Assembly (NCBI GenBank): GCA_028455995.1 | Contig: JABELC010000001.1 | Location: 1,662,501 to 1,726,500 of the forward strand | DNA from: Scleromitrula shiraiana | Lineage: Eukaryota; Ascomycota; Leotiomycetes; Helotiales; Sclerotiniaceae | Reading direction: 5' to 3' | Length of the DNA: 64,000 nucleotides | Part shown: piece after piece, positions 38,726 through 52,189 of the stretch | Layout: every line of letters starts with the position of its first letter | How positions within the stretch are numbered: position 1 is the stretch's first letter | Program-made: the position numbers and the translations under genes | Notes under the pieces: model-generated | The model's input: the letters and a program-made list of their open reading frames with translations, nothing else | Told to the model about the DNA's origin: nothing | Database searches by the model: none

Positions 38726-41700
38726 TTGATCAATATTGTACAGATTAGATATTATAAGCATCAAGGCGATATTGTAATAATAGAAATATTTTTGAAAAGA
38801 TTGGAATTGAACTTGAAATATTAATAAAGCATTTTGATCAAAAACAATATATAATACTAAAATAAAACACGTAGACATCAAAACAATATTACAAGTTTTT
38901 ACATTTATCATATATATCTTTAACCTGGCTTATTTAAAACTCAACTTTTTAACATCTCAAATTTCTCAATTTCTACTTTTTCAAAACACTTTTTAATAAC
39001 CTTTATAATACTTTTAAAACTTTAGCAATAACAAAACCTTTTTTATTATTCTTTTTATCATTTCTCTTTTATTTTTCTTTTTTACCTTATTTTATATATT
39101 TATTATTTTCGGATTTATAAAGATTATATTAAAAAACTCTAATTTTTATTTAAAGATATTATCGCCTTTAAATTAATAAAATCTATAAAAATTTAGGAAT
39201 ATTTTTTAAAAATAAATAAACCTTTATTATTTTATAATAATCTATTTTCTTTTCTTTTTCTTCCCCCCAATCTTTTCTTTATATAATAATAAAGAATTTA
39301 TTCTTTTTATTAAAATATGATATTTTTTTTTAATTATTTATATAAATACTTTTATCTAACTCCCCTTTTTAAATCAATATAACAAAAAAAAACCTCTCTT
39401 TTTTAAATTATCTTTTTTTAGATTAAAACTTTAAAAAATATAATGAGTTTTATAAACTATTTAAAAATAGATTTAATTTTAAAAATAATTTTAATAATAA
39501 AACTTTTTTATTATATATTTGATTTAAGATTTTAAAATATATTTATTATTATATTTTTGATAATAATATTTTACAAGCATTCAAAAACAATTTCGCAAAT
39601 TAAACTCTAAAATATTTTGTTATAATCTAAAAAAAAAACTTTTTTATTTTATGATTTTTTAAATGACTTTTATAAAAACTCAATATTAATATTCTCGCTA
39701 ATTCTAATATCAATATTAACTTAATCTTTATATTTTTTCTTAAAGCTTTATCTAAATAGATTCTAGAAATAATAAATATAATAATTTGTAATATACAATT
39801 TAATATATAATCAAATATCTTTATTATAATAATTAAAAAATTTAATAATTTAAAAAAAAAAGATAAAAAAAACTTTATTATTAATTTTATTTAAAAAGAT
39901 AAAATTAAAAATAAAAACAAAAAAAATAAAAAAAGCAAACAAAAAAAAAAGAAATTATTTAACTTTAAAGAATTTAATCTTAAATCAATATTTATTAAAG
40001 AAAAAGATAGTAATAACGATAATTCCGATCCTAACCTCGATTCTGATCCTGAAAATGATTTTTTTGATTATTTAAACTTTAAAAACTTTAAAATTAATCT
40101 TATTTTATTTAATATTAATAAATAATTTAAAAGTCTTGCAAAATGATATATATTAAATAATAATAAATATAATAATCAAATAAATAATATCGAATATAAA
40201 TCAATTATTTATAAAGATAATTATAAATAAGTTAATTTATCTAAGTAATATTGATATCTCGATATTTTACTTATATTATATAAAGATATTCAAAAATACT
40301 ATTATAATACTATTAAATATAAAAACTTAAATATTAATTAAAAAATAATTATCAAAAAATTCTAGAAAACATTTGAAAACAAAAAATAAAAGCATAATAT
40401 ATATAATAATTAATCTAAAATTACCCTCTATATCATTATTATAAACAATTTATTAAAATCAATTAGATAATTATATGAAATCTTATTTAACAAAATATAT
40501 ATCATAAAGTTTGGACTACTACTAAAAATATATAGTGACTTTATTTATATAATAAAATTCTTTATAATCTATTAGGACTATTTTATATGCTTTTAAGGAT
40601 ATTCAGATTTATTTAGAATATTTATCGCTACAATTATAAAGATTTATGTATTTATTGTAATATAAAAAAGTATAAAAATCAAATTTAAAGATAAATCATT
40701 TTTTAAAGAAGAAAATAATGATATAATTAAATAAAACTTTAATAATCGATAATTTTAAAAAAATAATCAAAATAGTAACAATTTCCGATTTCAAAATAAA
40801 AATATATATTTTAATAATCAAATTCCTCAATTTAATAATAATTATTATAATTAAAAACAAAAAATATATTATATTTATAAAAAGGAAGAATGCTAGTTAA
40901 TTAAATATATCTCTAAAAAATGAATTGCTATAAAAAAAAAATTTAATCAAAGAATAAAATTGAGATTTAGTTTTAATAATATATAAGGTTTTAATAAAAA
41001 TTATAATCAATATATTTAAAATAAATATAATAATAATAATGATTTTATCTATATAATTAAAAAAATTAAAGTATTTTAATTAGAATTACATTTTAATAAT
41101 AATAATAATAATAATAATATTAAAATATTTATTATTTTATATGATTTTTATATTATTATAAATAATAACTATAATAACTTTATTATAGAATTCAACAATC
41201 TAATTATTTTATATATTTATATTAGCAAAATCGATCAAAAACTCAAAATTTATTTATAGATTGAATATTATAATAAATATAAATTTATTAATATAATAAT
41301 TGATTTTAATATTGTAAAATAATCAATTATCGATTATAAGCAATTTTTAATATTATAAAAACTTATTTAAATCGATATAAAAATTCTAAATTCAATCATA
41401 AATTTTAGATTTAGTTTTAGTGATACCTTCTTTATTAAAACTATTTTAATCATTAGCCTAATCGGCATAATTGACATCCACATTATTAATGTAAATATTT
41501 TATTTTTATTAAATCTTGCAAATATAAACTATATTTAAATCTTATTTAATAATATTAAAAATGAATTTTAATATATTAATAATAAAATATAGAAAATTAT
41601 TAAATATTATAGATACGCATTTGTTGATTAGTTAATTTTCTTTTAAGAATTCTAGTAATTTATCATAGAATTATTAAATATAGATATAAAATGCTATTTA

Positions 41701-44700
41701 TTTAAAATCAAATTACACCATATTTATAGATAAACAAAACACTTTTTATTAAAAAACTGTATAATTTATTTAATTACGCTAGTTATAAAGATGAATTCAA
41801 TCGTAAATAACTAAAATAATTTATAAAGTATTGTAAAGAATGCTAATTTTATGTCGATAAATTCAAAAAATTCAAATTCAAGTTTTATAACAATATCAAA
41901 TTCAATTTTATTATTATAATTAATATAATGTATATTAATAATAATCTTATTCTTTATATTATTAATGAAGCAATCTAGTTTAATATTATATATTTTATTA
42001 AAGATTTGTTAATTATAATAATATAAAACACATTTTGCTTTATATAAATCAATATTTATAATAGTTTTTTTAAATTAATTGTTTATAATCAAAAAATTTA
42101 TTTTATAGGAAAAGACTTTATTGATAATGTTTATATAATTGCAATTAAAATTAAACGCGTATTTGTTAAAATCTATTACTCTATTAAAATGATCAAATGT
42201 TATTATAAAGTAATTCGATAAATATATATAATCATTATTAAAAAATTCGAAGGTATTAAAAAAATCAATAAAAATATAAGACTATAAATAATTATTAAAA
42301 TTATTAATAATATTATTAATCTAAATAGTTTTATCTTTATTTTATTAATATTTAATGTATTTCTTTGTTTAATATTTTTCGACTTTTTTACTTTATTTAT
42401 TTTATAGTATATTATTATAATCAATAAAGCAATAAATAAAATATGAAAGGAATATATTAAATGTATAATGATAGATGTTTTATATTAATGTAATAGATTA
42501 TTTATATTCTATTTATACAATTTCGAATTTGGATTTTTAGTTTTTATTTATTAAAAGAAAGGTATTTAAAATAGATTATATAAATTCATCAAAATGAAAG
42601 ATCAAATATATATAATCAAAATAAACAATCTTGATAAAGAATTTAAAAGTATTTTAATAAAATTATATAAAGAAAAGCTTGAAATATTTAATGAACTATT
42701 TGATAATATGACTGATTTTTTATTAACAAAAAATTTTATTCTAAATTTAATTAATAATAAAAATTTTAATAATTTAGAAATATTTTAATTAAGAAGAAGT
42801 ATTTATATATTAAACAAAAAGCTTATTTCTAATTTAACTTTTATTTTAACTCTATATTTAAAACTAATAATCGAAATTCTTTATTAAAAATAAATTTTAG
42901 AATATAATTAAATATATTTTGATAACAATAACAATAATGATTATATTATTAAAGATATTTTTAATATATATATCATTATAGATTTTTTATTAATCACAAA
43001 TTAATTTCATTTATTTTATAAAAAGAAAATAAACGGCTTATTAAAAAAAAATATATTTAAAGTTGTTGAAAAAAGTAATATATTAGAAAATACCCAAATT
43101 TTTTATAATAAATTTATCGATTTTATTAAAAACGAAGGTATATCAAAAGTATTTAAAAAATCCAGATTGATAGTTTAAAGTTATAATAATAAAAGTAAAA
43201 AAATAGTTTTAACAAAATTCTTTATTATTTAATATATTAATTATAAAATTATATTTTATTTTATAGTTTTATAAAATATATATCAATATATTTAATTATA
43301 TTTTTGTGATATATTATAGGTATATATTTAATTAGAAATATTTTTGATTCATATATTTTATATTAAATCTTTATTAAAAGCAGATTTTAAATTAAATATA
43401 ATTTTTAAGATTGTATACTTGTTTTATAATATTGTAAAATTAAAAAACTATTAATATTTTATATATTATAATTATTATATAAAAGTTTTTAAAATGACTT
43501 TTTCTTTATCTAATAATTACTTACTCTATATTAACAAAAATAAAAAACTAAATATAATTGGATTATAAATCGATAATACCTTTATTTTTATTAATAAAAA
43601 ATTTATAAACGAAAAAGAAGTTTAAATTAAAAAAAAAGATTATTTTTTAAAAATATAAGAATAATTAATAATTGATTTCTCTTTTGAATTTAACGGTGCT
43701 TTAATTTATATCGATAAAGATAATATAATTATATTCATTTAAAAACAACAATATAACAAACTCTACCTTATAAACTATTTCCCTATCAATCTTAAATCAT
43801 ATATAAAAATTAAGAAAAATGCCTTTTCAAAAAAACAATATATTATTTAATAAATTCATAATATATATATCATAAATATTTATTAATTAAAAATATTATT
43901 TAATTTATTATATATAATCTAAATCATTAATTTAATTAAAAATAATATAAATACTTTTAATAAATGTATTTAATAACAAATTGATAATTTTAATTATAAT
44001 TTTACATTTGTTCTTTTTAAAATAAAATCATTATAAATAATTTATTTTATTAATACAAATTTTATAAATAATATTAATTTTTTTTTTCAAATCGACTTTA
44101 TTATAATATTTATTAATAAAAATAATAATATAAATATTATTTATTAATTCTTTATCAAATACAAACAAATCATATAAAACATTTTTATTTTAAAATTATA
44201 TAAAATAAAATATAGATTTAATATTACTACTATAATCAAATCTAATATTAACAAAATCATAAATCAACTAATCAATAAAAAAATTATAATTAACTTTATA
44301 TTTTTTATAATCTATATTAATTCAAAATTTTTTTATAAATATTTAATCAAACTCAATATTTTTCAAAAAAAACATTTAATAATCAATTTAGTCTTTATTC
44401 ATTAATTATATAAATATAAAAAAATTATAAAAATCAAATAAATTATTAACAATATAAACCCTACTAACATAATAACAAAATCAAAACTTTATACCACCCT
44501 TAAAGATTTTATCAATATTAATAAAATCAATATCAATATAAAAAAATAAATTAAATGCAAATGAATCATTTTATCTGCCTAATAAAATAAATCATAATCG
44601 CTTAAACTAGTATTTATTATAAATTAGCCTATATAATATATTAATATAATACAATAAAACAAATATAATAAAAAAAATATAAAAAATATAATAATATAAA

Positions 44701-45007
44701 AAATTAATATAAAAAATACAAAAACATAAAAAACTAATATAAAAAAAATGCAAAAAATAATAATACTTACTAAAATCATTAAAATATCATTATTCCAATC
44801 CAAAAATAACCCCTCTAAAAATAACGCCTATTAAAACAACGACGATTATAACCATATACACACTTTTTTTAAATAACATTTTTTTTATCAATTACTCATA
44901 TATATTTCAATTTTTTAATCTATTTCATAAAGAGATAAAAAAGAATAATATTATAATGTATAATAAATTTAATTTAACTTTCTTTTTTTCTTTTCAAATA
45001 ATGCTAA

Positions 45008-45166
45008 TATTAAGATATAGATCACAAAATAGCATATGATAAACATATGACTATAATCGTATATATATACAACTTGATAATCTATACCATAGTTAGATCA
45101 ATAATAAGAATATCAAACACAAACCACAATACTATAATCGTACGACTTAACCGAAGTAAAACCACA
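45008..45166 (+). repeat. 3' LTR of copia copy C
   Basis: A 159-bp LTR starting TATTAAG, where the 5' LTR has TGTTGGG. Both CACGTG sites are changed to CATATG, the C-to-T and G-to-A pattern of RIP. The target duplication CTTAG follows at 45167. Confidence 0.93.
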
Positions 45167-45171
45167 CTTAG

Positions 45172-45710
45172 CAATGAAAAATTTTCTGATGCTTAAGAAG
45201 ATTTGCATTGCAGAAACAGTCGACTTGACAGTGGACAATGCACTTTCCGTAGATCGGACTCTATTTTGCGGGGTTCCCGTCAGACATGCAGCTTTTTGGA
45301 GGAAGAGGGGCAGATAGGGTGTTTAACGATACAAACATCGTTTTTCTTGACATAGACAACGGATATACTTTCGTGTTCCTGAGAATATCTGGCTTCAAAT
45401 ATTTAACAATGGTAGGGATACATAGAGCACATATGTCAGAGAAAATATTGATACATTCAAACTAGTTCAATTTCGCTATGCTTGGAATAATAAAAATGCC
45501 TTCTTCGCCCAATTCAACATAACTCATGCCGCGTGTCGGATACGTACTGTGCTCCATATATATGCTGTCATAATAATCATACAAAACGTATATACGTTCC
45601 AGTTCAAAAGCCCCAACGCCATACATTTGGTATCATCTTTACCCTGGTAGCGCTCTTACCTTAAGAACGCTTCATCATGATATCCTTCTCTACGACCTCA
45701 TACAATGCCT
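45172..45710. other. Intergenic region between element C and transcription factor gene
   Basis: Normal-composition DNA holding the 3' side of the transcription factor gene. No gene is seen. Confidence 0.6.
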
Positions 45711-48676
45711 TTACGCATAAACACAATCAATGTCCCTTGAAAATAACCTCTCCAAACTTTCTCTCAATATAAAGTTGCCCTCCCCATCCTCTCTGGCAAC
45801 GCCTGCTAGCGGGCTGTGCTCCTTTCCCTGTGCCTTCTCCTTGGCAATAATAATTTCTGTAAGATCTCTGACTCGTTGAGATATAGCAGCTTTTTGTGTC
45901 CTGGCGCTCTGCCAATAAAATGCAATTTCTCCTATAACCGATTGTGCACCGCCAAAAGACTTCAATAGACTCGGTATTGAGTTGGGATTAGTCTTCGCCG
46001 AAAGAATATCAATGGCAGATACTATAGCGTAACCCACAAACGGCGATGAGAATTTTGCTGATATGCTAGTGTTCATAGCGATGGATGCTCGTCTGGCTGA
46101 CAATATATCCATCATCTCCAATAGAGATTTGGCATGTTGCTCAGCGACTGAGATGTGGTGAGTGAGTTGTGAGGGTGTAAGACAAGAATGTTGTATATAT
46201 CTATTGAGCTTCATAGCAGTCGTATGATATACTGCATGCATAGTTGTATAAATGCCTGAACTGCCAAAATTGACTTCTTTCGCTAGGTTTTCTACTGAGA
46301 AAACATAACAATGCGGTAATGAATTTCGCCAAGCTAAAAGACGACTTGTCATAGACTGATAAAAGTTTGAGTGATTGACTGAATTGGATGCTTGAGGTCT
46401 TTGTGAGCGACGGTAGATATTCGACATCACATCACCCCAGATAGTTGATATATTGATAAGATGTGCCATAGATCCTATGGTACTAATATCATTGTGAATT
46501 GGAGGGCTCAGAGACTCGAAGAAAGGATTTTCTACTTTTCTTTGGCTTTCAAAGCTTGATTTATCGCAGGGGAGACGAAGAAATACGTCTTCTGGCTGGA
46601 TTATGCTCAGGTGTCCAGAGCAAAATCCGTTAAATCGGTCCATTATATAGCAACTCCAAAAGGTGCGTCTTTTACATTCAGCATATCCATAGACGTTGAG
46701 TCCGAAGGGATAGGTTTGAAGATACATATCGTCACTCTTCTCGATCTCGACATTCAACTTCAGACCGCTTGCCGCCCTTATCGCTGCTCCGCAGAAATCC
46801 CAGGAGTCATTAGGATTGTTAATTGCAAAATAATATAGAGATAATATCAACCGAGACTGTACAAGTTGTATACTAAATCGGCGATTATCGCACGCATATC
46901 GTGCGATTGCTGCATATTGCGCACCTAACGCTTTGTGTTCCGTCTTTGGCGAAAAGATTGCCCCAAGTGCAAGAATAGCATAAATGAGCATTAGGTCATC
47001 GAGCGATTTTTCACGTTCTGACCGAGCCCAGGTGGTAAATGCGTTCTCGGGGAATATAGAGTACGCTGTCTCAGGGACATATTTGAAGAACACGGCCAAA
47101 AGCTCAGTAGAGAGATCATTCTTGGTTATGAATGGATCAATCTGCCAATCCCGAAGGAGTGTGTGATCAATAGATCTAGTGATAGGTGGTTCGAGCCATG
47201 TAGTAGTTGGCGAAGTAGTGTCGTTGGCGGAGAGACGTGGGGATGCTTCTGAAGCTACAGGTGTAAAATCGTTGTATCCATTTCGTTGTCGCTTTGAGTG
47301 ATTTGATTCCGAGTCAGGGCTTGCGCGTCGTAATGTTTGCCTTGGAGAGACAGAATTACTCGCCTCACGCTCATCAACCCTGAAAGATTCGCCATCAGTG
47401 CGGGCAGAGTTTGGTCTAGGCAGCATGTCTTCTGGATCAGCGGGTGGTGTGCCTGGTGAGCCCTGGCCTCCTCGTGGACTGAAATGAATATATGAATTAG
47501 CAAAGATACCATGTAAAGGCTGGACAATCGAAAATAGTCAACCTCGCCGGTTTCATAATTGTTGACTTACGCATTCTTAAACTTGCAGACCCTGCCAAAC
47601 TTTTCGCACTGAACACATCTAGGATAATCAGGATCACATTTGATCTTCTTCTCCCTGCAGGTAATGCATGCAATCGCAAGTCTTTTTCTTGGTTTTCCTG
47701 CCTTGGTTACTCCCCAATGAGCATTAACAATCTCTCCGTCAATCACTGTCTTACAGTGAGTGCCATCATCGTAGAAGTAGCAAAGTCCTTCTCCAGGAAC
47801 ATCGGCTTGTTTAACAAAACGGGGCAAGAACTGAGTTCCTGTCCAAATCTTAGGTCCTAATCCATCCTTCACTGTCAAAGGCTCGCCTACGACAGTACTA
47901 GCAGGCGTGGGAGGATAATTAGTTACCACGGGGGGAAGGTGATCGCGATACAGTGATCGCGCTTCATGCTCAGACCGTGGTGCAGGAGCTTGCTGTCTAA
48001 GACTATCTGGATGAGCTCTCAAAGCTTGGAATGGATCATGCCGACTACTTTCGGAGTGAGGTGACCAATTATTTGATGCATGGGCTTGGCCTTGTCGTGG
48101 CTCCACGAGATTGAATCGTGCAGCAAATCTAGGAGATTCGGGTCTAGGTCCAGGTCGTGGAGGAGCAGGGTATCCTAATCTTTCTTCACGGTCCAGCCTC
48201 GAGGGAGGTAAGTAATGTCGCGAAGTATGTGACCGAGAAAAGTACGAACTGTCAAGAGAGTCTGGGTGAACAGGTGTAGCTGGATGTTGGCGATCTTGAG
48301 GTGAAATGGCTGAAAAGATAGGACTCTTTCGATCGGAATATGGAGATGGCACAGGCCTGGTTGACGATGGCGCTGTTGGAAAGAGACTGCTCAGTGATGG
48401 AAGCTGCTCTCGAGGAGCGTTTGAAACCGACTCATACATATCTCCTGCTCTTGTTTGTCGGGACTCGCCCACTTTTGATAGAACGATACCGGAGATAAAA
48501 GAGGACTGCGATGGTAAATTACCTTTCTCGCTTCTGTCGTGGGACATATTGTCGTGCTTGAATGTAGATGTTTTATGATCCCTTGGTGTGTAAAAATTAT
48601 CTATACGTAGTCTTTCGTCGTAGGATGAACTGCTACGCAAAGGGGGAGTGAGTGGCTGGGCGTATATCTGGTTCAT
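45711..48676 (-). CDS. Zn2Cys6 (GAL4-type) fungal transcription factor
   Basis: A nuclear zinc-cluster regulator. The two exons are 48676-47571 and 47478-45711, giving 957 aa; the 92-nt intron (GTAAGT...TTTCAG) keeps frame. The six zinc-binding cysteines are C337, C340, C347, C354, C357 and C364 with the standard spacing. The DNA-binding domain is thus in the middle, behind a long, disordered Ser/Pro/Arg-rich N-terminus (residues 1-270). Just before it lies a block that looks conserved (VPGEGLCYFYDDGT, then GKPRKRLAIAC). After it come a polar linker and the fungal-specific middle homology domain, from about residue 450, with ECKRRTFWSCYIMDRF. The protein ends RDIDCVYA. The target genes cannot be told from sequence. 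The nearby genes form no obvious cluster with it. Confidence 0.9.
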
Positions 48677-51095
48677 ATTCGAGCGTCGACGGTTGAAAAA
48701 GAAGGCAAGTTTAGTTTAACATGAACAGTATGAATGTTTCCCACAGATGGACGTAATTATGTGGCACAGACAGGGTTGATGTCAACTATTTCAGGAATGC
48801 TGAAATTGCTTCGATACTGGAAAATTCAGCTGACCTCCAATGAAAGTAGGTAAGCTGTTTTCAAAACGGCAGTCACAGCGAAGTGCCGCCAGTCTCAATT
48901 TGAACAGTGGTTCGGGGATTGGAGGGTAAGCTTGGATACTATGAGGAAGCACGATGTAACAATGACACGAGGGGAACCCGAATAGAAAGTCGAAATATGA
49001 TAGGTATAATACATCAAAGGATCCTGTCGGTAATGGCCAAATGAAATGTGTGGCTCATGCTGTGACCACGAGTTCGGACAAACCCATCATTCTGGAAGCG
49101 GAAGCTTGTGCGAGTGTGGTTGAATATGAAGGATATAAGCGTTAATTCGACGGCTTCAAGGATAAGAGAGACCTGGTAGATATAGAAGGATTGCATGTAC
49201 ATGAAATGGCTGGTCGAGAACAAGGGATTGTTTGAAGTCCTAGTTGAAAGTGAATGGTATGTTGTAGAAGGAAGAAGGTTTTGTGTGGAGAGAAGATGCT
49301 AAACGATGATAGACACCAAGACTAAAGTAACAATCGAAAAAGAAAGCCTAATCAGAACACAGCCTGACTTTTCTCTATTTTATTACAAAAGATAGGGCAC
49401 TAATGAGACGGAGAATGAATAGTGGAGGGCACTATTCGACAGCCGGTGCTAGCGGTTTTTAAGTCCGCTCTTATGCTTTGGTATAAAAAGCTAATTTCAA
49501 ATAAATAAATAAATAAAAAGACTTAAACTTGTGGGGTAATTCATGGTGGACCGTGGCGCCTTCAATATGATCTGAAAGCCTGTCATGCCATGCCATGCCA
49601 TGCGATGAATAGCGTGGCCATAGTTTAGCTTTTTGATTTGGTGCCAGGTTCTGCACCAAGCTCCTTCAAAAAAGATTTTTTACATTTTCCCAGCCAGGGG
49701 GTTAACAAACATCGGTATGACATGGGTATGATGCGTGGCATGTTCAAGGTATAAATGGCCAGCTGAATTTGGAGAAGAAAGAGTGTTAAATCCCTAAAAT
49801 AGAATTTGCCATGCTGCATGTCCTAGACTTCTACTTCTACAAAAACCGAAGAAATAGAGCCACCACACGTGAAGGTCAGAAAGATATTTCTCTTTGGTCG
49901 GCTATTAGGATAAAATTTGAGTCATTTAGTGTCTTCTAGTAAGCCTCTACTCGCCATTATTAGTATCGGCATACATACCTAAATATACAGGAAACTAACG
50001 CGAAGTTCACTAGTGTTACTAACAAATACCGAAGCATGCAGCGTGGGGCGGAAGCGATGAAAAGGTAGTTGGAAAGTGGGTTAGAAACTTTCATTATTCC
50101 GTATCCAAGCTACTCGTGGACAGAGATGATGGTAGTCCACATCCGTTACATATATGGATTATAAACTTCATACAGTATAAGTGGTGTATTATTATTGAAG
50201 CTTAGACCGAATTCCTGAACGGTTTACACTCTCCACATTATACCCAGCAGCATGCTCAGGCACGGCAAATGGTCTTTCCCCCCCCCCTGTACATGATTTG
50301 ATAAGGTAATATAGACGAATGCGAATTTAGTGACGGGCCTGCCTTCGATACAGGTTAATAGAGCATCTAAACGATTGCATCGTTTGTGCTGTTGATTTGC
50401 TCTCCAATTTCTCACCTGACAGCAGTGTTGAGTAAGTACAGTGTGCACTTGGGCTCGGTACTGTACATACATCACAAATGATAGTATTAGTTGTACCAAT
50501 TTACTGTACTGTATCTCCTGTGTAAACTGTTAAATTTACCTACCCGCCTATACACAACATACGTAGATCCCTTTGTGTAGTGCTAGGAATGAAACGGTTT
50601 GCAGGTTGCAAGAGATGGAGATTAACAAAATAGCCCCTTGCGTATTAGAGCTATGTCTAAATAAGTAAAATTCATTGAGACAAGGTTCTAGGATACTAAT
50701 TAGGGATCAATTTCTATACGATATATACGACATATTCGACATTTTAACTTTAGAACTATTCGGTCACTTCGGTACTCGAAAGTCGTAACGCTCAATCAAT
50801 CCCGAATCTATGGAACCAACCAAATAACAAAACTATTGCACCAATCAAGGGAGGTTCTGCTCGGCGAAATCATCGTTCGTAGTCATTAGCTTGTGGCACA
50901 GAACTTTGGTCGCCGACTGCCTGCTATCGTCATCCATCGTACAAGTGCTACTGCATAAATGATTGACAAACACAGACTTGACAGATCCTCTCATAAATAT
51001 ATACTTACATCCTGATCATCGATTTACGTGCGTAATGATCAAACCGTCGATCAAGTACAAAAGCTGATCGTTAACGCTGTCTTGTTCATCTCTGA
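48677..51095. other. Long non-coding upstream region of the transcription factor
   Basis: No gene can be supported. It holds a CATGC microsatellite-like run at about 49584-49605, an AAAT repeat near 49500-49517 and a run of ten C at 50278-50287. The part next to 48676 is probably the leader and promoter of the transcription factor. Confidence 0.5.
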
Positions 51096-52010
51096 TCACT
51101 GAATTTCTCTAGCTCGATTCGCCAACATGGTAGGAATGGATTCAGCATGGGTATCCCAAAATGTTCGAATCATTTCCAAAGGGTTGGTAACGAGGTTATC
51201 GAATGACATGCGGATGTACTTCCATGTTAAGGGTGTGCTCCGATCGGGCCAAGCCATTCTTTTCTTGGTTAGACACCGTACTTAATCAGTGTATTATATT
51301 TTAGCTTCCGGAGGATCGGGAGGATGAAGTATAGCTCAAATGTTAAGTGCCGTTCATCGAACGGCAGAAAATTATCACTAATAGTATATACCTAGGTACT
51401 GGAGACTGCAAAAGTGGTCAAGAGAGAGAAGAGATAGTACCGGTTCCCTCCAGGGCTCCTCGAAAAGATCTCGAGCCACAAGATTTTTCCAACCAACGGT
51501 GAAAACATGGGTTCTCAATGTAGAAAATTAACCATGAGAAAAAGGCAGTCTTTGAATGAGATAAGACGTACATTACCGGATTTGGAATTGACTGCATATT
51601 ACCACTTTACAGTGCCGCAGACGGACTGCAGCATGATCATATATTCTTCGCAACATATACCTATTCAAGCAACTTGTGATCTCTGTTGACCCATTGCAAA
51701 GATGGATTTATACCGGTAATTTTTAACGGCTAGGCGCGGTAGTCGGGGTCGGGACTCCTCGTATTGATCAGATTTATCCATGTAATGATCTATACTTCAT
51801 CTTAACTGGCAGATTCCCGACTGTGCCTTTAGACTGCAGGAACAAGCGCCGGGCCTTTTCAAGCCAAGATTTATCTACAACTTCCGTACTCGCTGCAGAA
51901 ATGAATGCCAAGACACATGGGTATAAATGGTATCAAGGGTGCCACGAAGTCAACGATAAGGCCAATGCTTGCCGAATAATCCGGGAGAAGTTCTAGGTAC
52001 CGTTTATAAC
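51096..52010 (-). CDS. Probable unrecognised multi-exon gene or gene remnant
   Basis: Several stretches on the minus strand read like protein but do not join into one long frame. The last, 51257-51096, has an ATG and a stop and encodes 53 residues, including TWKYIRMSFDNLVTNPLEMI and ending ANRAREIQ. Upstream pieces are about 51510-51440 (FTVGWKNLVARDLFEEPWRE), 51765-51675 (LPRLAVKNYRYKSIFAMG), 51905-51800 (STEVVDKSWLEKARRLFLQ) and 52010-51940 (KRYLELLPDYSASIGLIVDF). Candidate GT and AG sites lie between them, but I could not settle a full splice model or a start. I do not recognise the family. It could be a real gene with short introns, or a pseudogene, since frames overlap around 51900-51950. 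The AT-rich mutated patch begins about 180 bp upstream. Confidence 0.4.
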
Positions 52011-52189
52011 TCCCTGTAACGTGTGACTGATATTAAATAGATTAGATGGTTTTCCACTGGATCTATCGACTTTAGTCATTGTGGTATTTCAGCATCAGCG
52101 AGCCTCAATGTTAATGTAAACAGCCATGCACAAGTACCGTTTGTTCAGACATTAAAGTGATTTCGCAAAAAAAATACAGACAATAAAGT

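Larger units (their letters stand above)
38567..45166 (+). mobile_element. Ty1/copia LTR retrotransposon copy C, full length, RIP-inactivated
   Basis: An element of exactly 6,600 bp with LTRs at 38567-38725 and 45008-45166 (159 bp each) and a perfect 5-bp target duplication CTTAG (38562-38566 and 45167-45171). Decayed domains still read on the plus strand in copia order. A Gag zinc knuckle lies at about 40867-40910, with its Cys codons turned to Tyr (TGT to TAT) and Trp to stop. A protease-like block is at 41400-41525. The integrase runs from about 41690 to 42430, with its CKEC finger near 41835 and INEA near 41970. The reverse transcriptase runs from about 43480, with the IDNTF remnant of its TDDT-type box near 43568. 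RNase H is at about 44058-44540, ending in a PTNIITKSK-like motif. Stops throughout make it non-functional. Confidence 0.92.

Noticed and set aside
42203..42424. Minus-strand 73-codon frame in copy C
   Set aside because: It is antisense to the integrase remnant; its similarity to 3781-3993 only reflects the shared element.
42594..42788. Plus-strand 64-codon ATG frame in copy C
   Set aside because: It is in the sense direction but is a chance-open fragment of the decayed polyprotein after the integrase, not a separate gene.
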